Source: Faecalibacterium sp.
Lineage (GTDB): Bacteria; Bacillota; Clostridia; Oscillospirales; Ruminococcaceae
Length of the DNA stretch: 13,782 nt
Direction: 5' to 3'
Assembly (NCBI GenBank): GCA_017483235.1
Contig: JAFULE010000192.1
Location: forward strand, 1-13,782
The notes below the pieces were generated by a model. The model was not told the origin of the DNA and ran no database searches. It worked only from the letters and a program-made list of their open reading frames with translations. Every line of letters begins with the position of its first letter. Position 1 is the first letter of the stretch. Both the position numbers and the translations under genes were made by a program. Shown piece after piece: positions 7,336 to 12,862 of this stretch.

Positions 7336-7366
7336 AAAAGCGCCCCGCCGGGGTGCTTTTTATTTT
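7336..7366 (+). terminator. Intrinsic terminator after nnrD-ogt
   Basis: An 11-bp stem (AAAAGCGCCCC, 7336-7346, with GGGGTGCTTTT, 7350-7360) has one G-T pair, a three-base GCC loop and a TATTTT tail. It starts 12 bases after the ogt stop and ends just before the next promoter, separating the two transcription units. Confidence 0.9.
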
Positions 7367-7373
7367 GCACCTA

Positions 7374-7402
7374 TTGACACAAAACCGTACTATTCGTATA
7401 AT
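7374..7402 (+). promoter_or_regulatory. Consensus sigma-A promoter of the GntR-ABC operon
   Basis: TTGACA (7374-7379) and TATAAT (7397-7402) are both perfect consensus hexamers with the optimal 17-base spacing. Transcription should start near 7409, about 55 bases before the regulator gene. A promoter this strong with operator-like dyads over it implies a normally repressed operon. Confidence 0.92.
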
Positions 7403-7439
7403 ACAGTTAGAACAACCGTATTACTCCACTAACACAGTT
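7383..7439. promoter_or_regulatory. Two tandem operator-like dyads
   Basis: Two 26-base elements, 7383-7408 and 7414-7439, agree at 20 of 26 positions. Each is itself an imperfect palindrome with arms AACCGTA and TACAGTT or ACACAGTT (10 of 13 and 9 of 13 base pairs). Their centres are 31 bp apart, about three helical turns, so two bound dimers would sit on the same DNA face. The first covers the -35/-10 spacer and the -10. The second lies just downstream of the predicted start. Autorepression by the adjacent GntR protein is the natural reading. Confidence 0.75.
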
Positions 7440-7463
7440 CACAGAAAGGCAGGTGGCCGCGCC

Positions 7464-7835
7464 GTGATCTCGTTTGAACCCTTTGTAATGGAAGACGGCA
7501 CCCCCATCTATCTGCAGATTCTACTATACATCAAACGCGGGGTGATCGCCGGCAGCATTCGCAACGGCGACGAGCTGCCCAGCCGCCGGGTACTGTCAGC
7601 CCTGCTGGGGGTCAACCCCAACACGGTGCAAAAGGCCTATCGCCTGCTGGAGGAGGAGGGGCTGGTGCAGTCCCATACCGGTGCCAAAAGCGTGATGCTG
7701 CTGACTGATGAAACCGTCGCGCGCATCCGCACCGAATTGCTGGCAAACGACGCCCGCAGCATTGTATCCGCCATGAAACAGATGGGGCTGAGCCGCGAGG
7801 ACGCGGTAAAGCTGATCGAAACCTACTGGGAATGA
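7464..7835 (+). CDS. GntR-family transcriptional regulator, YtrA type
   Basis: This 123-residue regulator has an N-terminal winged helix-turn-helix. PIYLQILLYIKRGVIAG (14-30) and the core LPSRRVLSALLGVNPNTVQ (38-56), then AYRLLEEEGLV (58-68), are diagnostic of GntR proteins. The C-terminal part is only about 50 residues and helical, without a ligand-binding FadR/HutC domain, as in the YtrA subfamily. Members of that subfamily usually repress their own ABC transporter operon. The start is taken as GTG 7464 because it keeps the full winged-helix domain (ISFEPF...). The ribosome site (AGGCAGG) is weak. ATG 7488 is an alternative but would trim the domain and has no site. The stop precedes the next gene by ten bases. 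Confidence 0.93.
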   Translation: MISFEPFVMEDGTPIYLQILLYIKRGVIAGSIRNGDELPSRRVLSALLGVNPNTVQKAYRLLEEEGLVQSHTGAKSVMLLTDETVARIRTELLANDARSIVSAMKQMGLSREDAVKLIETYWE

Positions 7836-7845
7836 GGTGAACGCC

Positions 7846-8586
7846 ATGAAGCAACACAGTACGGTGCTGATGCTGGCCGCCCGCAGCAGCATTTACACCC
7901 TTATCGCCCTTATGGCTTTAATGGCCGGGGCCGAAGCCATCCTGTTTGGCTGGGCGCTGCACCGCGGCCTGCCTGCCGAAAACTACAGTCTGGAAGCCAT
8001 GCTGGAGCAAAGCTGGGTGATTGTGCCCTTTTACATTGTTCTGGCACTGACCACCATTCTTTTGTGCCGGACGGGCTCCCCCACCGGCAGCCGCCCCCAC
8101 TACACGCTGGCCCGGCTTTCGGTGCCGCTGTGGGCGGTATACTGCTGGCAGTGGCTGTACAACACCCTGTGTTATCTTGTACTGTACGCTGCGCAGGCGG
8201 CGGTGATGCTGGGGCTTTGCGTGTGGTACACCCGCACGGCCGAGCCGACTTCTGTAACCGGGCAGACGATTTTTCTGGCCTGCTACCGCAGCGAAATTCT
8301 GCACGGTTTTGTGCCGCTGCAGAATACCGTCATCTGGTTGCGCAACCTGATCGTGATCATCGGCCTTGGCGCAGCGGCGGCCGCTGCGCCCATCCGCCGG
8401 CAGAAAGGCAAAAAAGAAACGGTGGCCCTTGGCATGGTCTGCGCCGCCATGGCATGGCAAAAGGCAGAACTGGGCGACTTTATTCTGCCCACCTTTGCCA
8501 TTCTGACTGCAGTGGGCATCACCCTCTGGTCCTGTTTGAGCGCGGCAACCTGCACACCGATTGGGGAGGTGGACGAGGATGCGTAA
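7846..8586 (+). CDS. Membrane protein, probable ABC transporter permease subunit
   Basis: This 246-residue protein starts at ATG 7846, six bases after GAGGTG (7834-7839), which overlaps the stop of the regulator gene. About six hydrophobic segments can be seen, near residues 15-36, 57-75, 92-126 (possibly two), 163-182 and 212-232. A motif after the second segment, GSRPHYTLARLSVP (81-94), has a counterpart in the next gene (GSKSIYTMRRLPN), suggesting that the two are related subunits. Its position between a YtrA-type regulator and an ABC ATPase points to a permease. The sequence gives no hint of substrate. Its stop overlaps the next start. Confidence 0.85.
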   Translation: MKQHSTVLMLAARSSIYTLIALMALMAGAEAILFGWALHRGLPAENYSLEAMLEQSWVIVPFYIVLALTTILLCRTGSPTGSRPHYTLARLSVPLWAVYCWQWLYNTLCYLVLYAAQAAVMLGLCVWYTRTAEPTSVTGQTIFLACYRSEILHGFVPLQNTVIWLRNLIVIIGLGAAAAAAPIRRQKGKKETVALGMVCAAMAWQKAELGDFILPTFAILTAVGITLWSCLSAATCTPIGEVDEDA

Positions 8587-9091
8587 GTTCCGTTTGCCCA
8601 GCCTGCAGCGCCACGCGCCGCCGGGGCTGAACATCAAAGCCGAGCGCAACGGTTTTCTGCTGCTGCTTGGCGCCGCCACCCTGTGCAGCGCTAATTTCCT
8701 GCTGTGGTATTTTGACGAATACGACCGCCTGTTCTACAACCATCTGGGCATCAAAACACTGACACCGCACGCCCAGATGCCCACCTTTGCCGCCCTGATG
8801 GAAAACAGCATGCTTCTGTTCCCCTTTCTGGCACTGTTAACGGTTGCTGCAGCCATCGACCATTACGCATATCACTGGAAGGGTTCGAAAAGCATTTACA
8901 CCATGCGCCGGCTGCCCAACCGATGGGAGCTGCACCGCCGCTGCCTGACCCTGCCGCTGATCGCACTGGGCATTACGGTGGTGTGGGCGCTGGCACTGAT
9001 CGGCATCTATGCCGCCATTTATCAATTCGTGACCCCCGCCGGGTGTCTGCCGCCCGACGCGTGGGATGGCTTCTGGAGGACTGTGCTATGA
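8579..9091 (+). CDS. Small membrane protein, second permease-like subunit
   Basis: This 170-residue protein is read from ATG 8579, which overlaps the preceding stop by eight bases and lies nine bases after GGGGAGG (8563-8569). Three hydrophobic segments are visible (about 24-45, 76-95 and 124-149). Between the second and third is GSKSIYTMRRLPNRWELHRR (102-121), a conserved-looking cytoplasmic loop. It resembles the corresponding loop of the upstream protein and of other clostridial ABC-2-like subunits. It may be the ATPase-contacting coupling segment. The stop overlaps the ATPase start as ATGA (9088-9091), implying translational coupling. With only three segments it probably needs its partner or a homodimer to form a pore. 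Confidence 0.85.
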   Translation: MRKFRLPSLQRHAPPGLNIKAERNGFLLLLGAATLCSANFLLWYFDEYDRLFYNHLGIKTLTPHAQMPTFAALMENSMLLFPFLALLTVAAAIDHYAYHWKGSKSIYTMRRLPNRWELHRRCLTLPLIALGITVVWALALIGIYAAIYQFVTPAGCLPPDAWDGFWRTVL

Positions 9092-9822
9092 TCGAGATCA
9101 ACAATCTGACCAAGGTTTACAACCGCAAGCGCGCGCTGGACGAGGTAAGCCTGAAGCTGCCGCAGGGGCAGATCATCGGCCTGTTTGGCGAAAACGGCGC
9201 AGGCAAAACCACCCTGATGAAATGCATTCTGGGCTTTTTGAGGTACGAAGGCGAGATCACACTGGACGGTGAGCCAGTCACTCGCAAAAACATTGCCCGT
9301 ATCAGCTTTGCCACCTGCGAGCACTCTTTCTTCCCCGGTCTGACCGCCGAGGCGCACAAAGAGTTTTATGCCGGGCAATTCCCCGCCTTTTCGGCCAAGC
9401 GGTTTGAGGGGTTGATGGACTTTTTCGAGCTGCCCCGCAAAAAGCCCATCGGCAGCTTTTCCACCGGCCAGAAAAATCAGTTTGAGGTGATCCTGGCCCT
9501 GTGTCAGGGGGCAGACTACATTCTGATGGACGAGCCCTTTGCCGGCAACGACATCTTCAACCGGGAAGATTTCTACAAGGTGCTGCTGGGCATTCTGGAA
9601 CCGCACGAAACGGTGCTGCTGTCCACCCATCTGATCGAAGAGGTTTCCGGCTTTATCGGCCGGGCGGTGCTGATCCGGAACGGCCGCATTGTGGGCGACG
9701 TGATGGTGGATGAGCTGGAAGAACAGGGCCGCACCCTGATGGAATACATCAAAACCACCTATCACTATCGCCCCGACCGGGTGAGCAAGGCGCTGAACGA
9801 ACTGACCGGCGAGGAGGGATGA
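9088..9822 (+). CDS. ABC transporter ATP-binding protein
   Basis: This 244-residue nucleotide-binding subunit powers the two membrane proteins encoded upstream. The Walker A motif is GENGAGKTT (34-42), the signature is FSTGQ (124-128, usually LSGGQ), Walker B is YILMDEP (144-150) and the H-loop histidine is H181. The normal Q-loop glutamine appears replaced around ATCEHS (75-80), and the D-loop reads AGND instead of SALD. Both features occur in YtrB/antibiotic-type exporters but are less canonical than in importers. The start ATG 9088 is seven bases from GGAGGA (9075-9080). The stop overlaps the last gene's upstream ATG. Confidence 0.95.
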   Translation: MIEINNLTKVYNRKRALDEVSLKLPQGQIIGLFGENGAGKTTLMKCILGFLRYEGEITLDGEPVTRKNIARISFATCEHSFFPGLTAEAHKEFYAGQFPAFSAKRFEGLMDFFELPRKKPIGSFSTGQKNQFEVILALCQGADYILMDEPFAGNDIFNREDFYKVLLGILEPHETVLLSTHLIEEVSGFIGRAVLIRNGRIVGDVMVDELEEQGRTLMEYIKTTYHYRPDRVSKALNELTGEEG

Positions 9823-9824
9823 CC

Positions 9825-11258
9825 ATGCGCAAGGCACTGTGCCTGACCGGCCTGTTGGCCGCACTGGCCGTGGGCGGCACCATTGGGCTGAACACCGCAG
9901 TAAACGCCGCTGCCGACCGGGTGACCATGACCGAAACCACCCTGCAGGGCAACGCCGCAGCGGCAGCCGGGCTGCAGCTGCATGCCCGGATGGAATATGC
10001 CGAGCAGCTGTTCTGGAACATCGACTGCGATCTGGGCGGCCCGCTTGCCCCCACTACTACCTATGAATTTTATATCAGCGAGCAATACAGCACCGGCACA
10101 AACACCGACACCGGCGTGCATCTGGAAAGCTATCTGGAATATGGGCTGGACTATGAAAAGGATGCCGAAGAGCAGCAGGGCCTTGGCAAGGCATTCAAGC
10201 AGCTGGCCGACACCATCGGCCCCGGCGAAGAAGCTGAAACCACCGTGTATGTAAAGGATTATTTTGACTACTATCCCCTGTCCATGTCGGTGGACATCGG
10301 CGGGCGGTTCTTCAACTTTACCGAATCGGAATATCTGCAGTACTGCCCCGACGGCGAAGCGGTGGTTGAGCTTTCGCCCGAATATGATGTGGAATTGTTC
10401 GCCCATCTGCGGCAGTTCTTCCGCATTCCGGTGCTGCCTGATCAAACGGTGAGCATTTCCATTGGCAAGCACACCAACGGCCATATCGGCAGTATGGGCA
10501 GCGGTAGCACCGACAGCGACTGCTTTTATATGAACACCCACAGCGTGGTGACCCCCGGCATGTGTTATTTCACCTTCAGCCCTCTCAGCGAGCAGGGCAA
10601 GCTGATGGACCTGAGCCTGATCCCCGGTGGATACGGACTGTACGCCCTGCCATGGACCGCCGAGGGCGGGGTGTACGGCGACACGGTACAGGCCCATGGT
10701 GACCAGCTGGCTATGGTGTACCCCTTGAGCACCGAAGCCGAGATTCTTCTGCTGCAGCTGAGCGATGACGGCTCAGCCCTGCTGCTGCACACCAAAGAGA
10801 ACGACCGTTACATCCTGACCGTGATCGACCTTGCCACCATGACCACACGGCAGAAGCTGGATGTGTGCGCATGGCCCGAAGAGGGCCACGGACTTGGAGT
10901 TTACAGCAGCCAGACCGACGGCACCCGTTATTTTGCTGCCATGCCCGGCTATGAGAACTTTTATCTGCTGGTGGAAGAAAACGGACAATATACGGTAAAA
11001 TTCAGCCACCCATGGGACAACGAGCTGAATATGCACCACTATTTTACCGACCTGTGCTGGAACGGCGAAACACTGGCCATCGGCTACAGCAGCCATTACC
11101 GGCAAGGCTTCCCGGTGCAGTTCGGGGTGGCCGTGTATGACGCAGATGCGCTGCTGTACACCGGCACTTACGGCACCAGCCTGCACACCGGCACTGCCGA
11201 AAACTTTTACAGCTATTACTGCCAGCCTGCTCAGGCCATGCAGCTGCGCTGGAAATAA
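9825..11258 (+). CDS. Exported, membrane-anchored protein of unknown function
   Basis: Two ATGs are possible. The one at 9825 has proper spacing to GAGGAGGG (9811-9818), while that at 9819 touches it, so 9825 is chosen (477 residues). Residues 4-28 form a signal peptide or membrane anchor with no lipobox. The rest is acidic and rich in Tyr and Phe. Residues 45-240 look like a mixed beta domain that I do not recognise. Residues 245-475 contain repeated strand pairs, such as EILLLQLSDDGSALLLHT and YILTVIDLATM, reminiscent of a beta-propeller or TolB-like fold. It is the last gene of the regulator-permease-ATPase operon, so it probably works outside the membrane with that transporter, as a sensor, ligand binder or capture protein. 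No catalytic motif was found. Confidence 0.85.
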   Translation: MRKALCLTGLLAALAVGGTIGLNTAVNAAADRVTMTETTLQGNAAAAAGLQLHARMEYAEQLFWNIDCDLGGPLAPTTTYEFYISEQYSTGTNTDTGVHLESYLEYGLDYEKDAEEQQGLGKAFKQLADTIGPGEEAETTVYVKDYFDYYPLSMSVDIGGRFFNFTESEYLQYCPDGEAVVELSPEYDVELFAHLRQFFRIPVLPDQTVSISIGKHTNGHIGSMGSGSTDSDCFYMNTHSVVTPGMCYFTFSPLSEQGKLMDLSLIPGGYGLYALPWTAEGGVYGDTVQAHGDQLAMVYPLSTEAEILLLQLSDDGSALLLHTKENDRYILTVIDLATMTTRQKLDVCAWPEEGHGLGVYSSQTDGTRYFAAMPGYENFYLLVEENGQYTVKFSHPWDNELNMHHYFTDLCWNGETLAIGYSSHYRQGFPVQFGVAVYDADALLYTGTYGTSLHTGTAENFYSYYCQPAQAMQLRWK

Positions 11259-11269
11259 CGCAACATTAA

Positions 11270-11310
11270 CAGGCCGCCCCGGCACGGATGCACCGTGCCG
11301 GGGCGGCCTG
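11270..11310. terminator. Strong bidirectional terminator hairpin
   Basis: A perfect 18-bp GC-rich stem (11270-11287 with 11293-11310) closes on the loop ATGCA. It lies between the convergent ends of the ABC operon and the metal transporter gene. On the minus strand it is followed by TTAATGTT. On the plus side the T-content is low (CTGTATTAT), so termination there would rest mainly on stem strength. Confidence 0.85.
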
Positions 11311-11315
11311 CTGTA

Positions 11316-12074
11316 TTATCCCAGCGCAAGATCCAGCGCCATCATCAGCGCAAAGCCCAACACCACGCTGACCACGCCTACGCTGCCCTCTTTGGCCGCG
11401 GCGGGGATCATCTCCTGCGCGGCCACGCACACCATGGCCCCTGCGGCGGCAGCCATCAGCCACGGCATCGCGTGGCCCACCCAGCCGGCCAGACAGAAGG
11501 CCAGCAACGCCCCCAGCGGCTCGACCAACCCGCTGGCCACACCCCAGCCAAAGGCCGACATGCGGCTGTGGCCCATCTGCCGCAGCGGCAAACTGACCGC
11601 TGCCCCTTCAGGGACATCCTGCAGGCTGATGCCAAAGCTGAGTGCCAGTGCACCGGTCAATGCCGCGCCGCCGGCTGCATTCTGCGCTGCCAACGCCAGC
11701 GCCAGTCCTACCACCATGCCCTCGGGCAGGTTGTGCAGGGTAACAGCCAGAATCATGCGGCTGCCTGTGCTGCCGCTGCGGGAGGCCAAACGGGCGGTTT
11801 TTTCTTCCAGCCACAAAAGCCCTACTGCGCCAAGGCACAGCCCCGCTGCAGCCGGCAGCCAACCCGGCCAGCCCAGCGCTTCGGCCCGCTGCACCGCAGG
11901 CAGCAACAAGCTGAATACACTTGCCGCCAGCATAACCCCCGCCGCAAAGCCCAGCAGTGCCCGCTGGGTGTGATCGGCAGGCTGGCGGCAAAGCAAAAAC
12001 ACGGCGGCTGCCCCCAAAGCGGTACACACTGCAGGCAGCAGCGCCACAACAAAATACGAAAACCATGGCTGCAT
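11316..12074 (-). CDS. ZIP-family divalent metal transporter (BbZIP/GufA type)
   Basis: This 252-residue inner-membrane carrier moves zinc or related divalent metals towards the cytoplasm. About eight hydrophobic helices are present. Metal-site residues correspond closely to those of the bacterial ZIP structure BbZIP: M48 in AAGVMLAAS, H114 and N115 with E118 in HNLPEG (114-119), Q152 and D153 with E156 in QDVPEG (152-157), and E185 in GLVEPLG. That pattern suggests an intact two-metal site. The usual His-rich cytoplasmic loop between helices 3 and 4 is short and lacks histidines. ATG 12074 is preceded by AGGGAGTG. The gene lies 84 bases after a CYTH-domain gene with a terminator between them, so it probably has its own promoter, which I could not define. 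Confidence 0.93.
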   Translation of the reverse strand: MQPWFSYFVVALLPAVCTALGAAAVFLLCRQPADHTQRALLGFAAGVMLAASVFSLLLPAVQRAEALGWPGWLPAAAGLCLGAVGLLWLEEKTARLASRSGSTGSRMILAVTLHNLPEGMVVGLALALAAQNAAGGAALTGALALSFGISLQDVPEGAAVSLPLRQMGHSRMSAFGWGVASGLVEPLGALLAFCLAGWVGHAMPWLMAAAAGAMVCVAAQEMIPAAAKEGSVGVVSVVLGFALMMALDLALG

Positions 12075-12126
12075 TGCAAATCACTCCCTTTCCTTTACCA
12101 TATCCGGCAAAGGGCAAAAGGGTGAC

Positions 12127-12154
12127 AAAAACAGGGGTGCCGCAGCATCCCTGT
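12127..12154 (-). terminator. Intrinsic terminator of the CYTH gene
   Basis: Read on the minus strand, ten-base arms (12154-12145 and 12140-12131) pair with a single mismatch around a four-base loop. They run directly into TTTTT (12131-12127). It begins four bases beyond the CYTH stop and separates that gene from the metal transporter. Confidence 0.8.
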
Positions 12155-12158
12155 TCGC

Positions 12159-12650
12159 TTAGTTCATCCGTGTTTTTTCCCAGTAGGCCCCCATGCTCTG
12201 GCCGGGGGTGTTGGTCACCTCGTTGGTCAGATAGTCGGCCAGCCCCGCAGCTGCCGGCTGCCAGTGTTCGGCCTGCTGCACCGTTTCAAACTCCACCTCG
12301 GCGTACATAAATTCGCCCGGCTGGCCCGCATCCACCAGATTGACCTCCAGCACAAGGCCGCCGGGCAGCGCGTAGCCCCGGCGCACCTTTTCGATCAGCG
12401 GCTTGGCAATGATCTTTTCGGCCACATCCTCAAAGGTTTGCCTGGGCAGGTCGGTTTCCACCTCTTCGCGGGCAAGGCCGCCCTGCGATTTGAAACAGAG
12501 AACATACCGGGTTTCGCCGCCGGCAAGGCTTTCCTGCCGGATGCGCACGGTGGGCCGCACCGACACGTAACCCTGCCGCATGGTGAACTCTTCGGTCTGC
12601 TGCAGCCCCTGCGGCCAGCCGCTTACCAGCCATTTGCGCTCGATTTCCAT
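12159..12650 (-). CDS. CYTH-domain protein (triphosphate tunnel metalloenzyme)
   Basis: This 163-residue protein begins at ATG 12650, where GAGGGGCGG gives a plausible ribosome site. An in-frame ATG at 12665 is less well supported. The N-terminal E2-I-E4-R-K6 is the CYTH ExExK signature. Further tunnel residues fit the family: R37 and R39 (VRIRQ), K54 (CFKSQ), E63, E64 and E66 (REEVE), K88 with R90 and R91, E102 (LEVN), and E118 with E120 (YAEVEFE). Proteins of this type bind triphosphates with divalent cations, and characterised bacterial members are inorganic triphosphatases or class IV adenylate cyclases. Nothing here separates these; a triphosphatase is the default. There is no CHAD domain. 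The gene is divergent from glutamine synthetase. Confidence 0.93.
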   Translation of the reverse strand: MEIERKWLVSGWPQGLQQTEEFTMRQGYVSVRPTVRIRQESLAGGETRYVLCFKSQGGLAREEVETDLPRQTFEDVAEKIIAKPLIEKVRRGYALPGGLVLEVNLVDAGQPGEFMYAEVEFETVQQAEHWQPAAAGLADYLTNEVTNTPGQSMGAYWEKTRMN

Positions 12651-12686
12651 GATGCCGCCCCTCATTTCTTTCGATTTTTTTGCCTT

Positions 12687-12708
12687 ACTGTGTGGAGTAT
12701 AGCACAGT
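12687..12708. promoter_or_regulatory. CYTH promoter with overlapping inverted repeat
   Basis: On the minus strand an extended -10, TGC-TATACT, spans 12704-12696, with a weak TTTATT as -35 at 12724-12719. A perfect inverted repeat, ACTGTG-N10-CACAGT (12687-12708), covers the -10 and the predicted start, as a repressor site would. The same TGTGCTATACT string is found in the sirtuin promoter, so part of this is general promoter sequence. Confidence 0.55.
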
Positions 12709-12712
12709 TTTG

Positions 12713-12721
12713 TGATACAAT
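12713..12721 (+). promoter_or_regulatory. Candidate glutamine synthetase promoter (extended -10)
   Basis: TG-A-TACAAT (12713-12721) fits an extended -10 with five of six consensus bases. The -35 position is poor (TGGAGT). Transcription would start near 12728, leaving a leader of about 135 bases. It overlaps the CYTH promoter region back to back. Confidence 0.45.
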
Positions 12722-12724
12722 AAA

Positions 12725-12844
12725 GCGGAATATTCCTTTTTTATTCCGCAGCCCGGGGTTTGCTGCAGCAAGCCCCCGCCGCCCCTGCTTTAAGGGACGC
12801 AGATGCGACCAGTCGCCCGATGATCTTCCGTTCCGGGTGTTTTT
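12725..12844 (+). promoter_or_regulatory. Hairpin-rich leader of glutamine synthetase
   Basis: Four possible hairpins can be drawn: 12725-12732/12742-12749 (8 bp); 12755-12763/12768-12776 (9 bp, TGCA loop); 12805-12808/12813-12816 (4 bp); and 12814-12819/12834-12839 (6 bp with one G-T pair), followed by TTTTT (12840-12844). The last two share bases 12814-12816 and cannot coexist, and the T-run ends five bases before the ribosome site. That is the general shape of an attenuator, but the stems are short. No known riboswitch or T-box sequence was recognised. Confidence 0.35.
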
Positions 12845-12862
12845 ATAAGAGGAGTGACAAGT

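Noticed and set aside
7086..7463. N-terminal extension of the GntR gene reaching back into ogt
   Set aside because: The extension would cross the ogt coding region, a terminator and the consensus promoter. The conserved GntR domain begins just after GTG 7464.
12725..12862. A T-box, glutamine riboswitch or ANTAR-target leader
   Set aside because: No T-box sequence, no known glutamine-aptamer pattern, and no pair of hexaloop hairpins with the A1/G4 pattern were found. Only generic hairpins can be supported.
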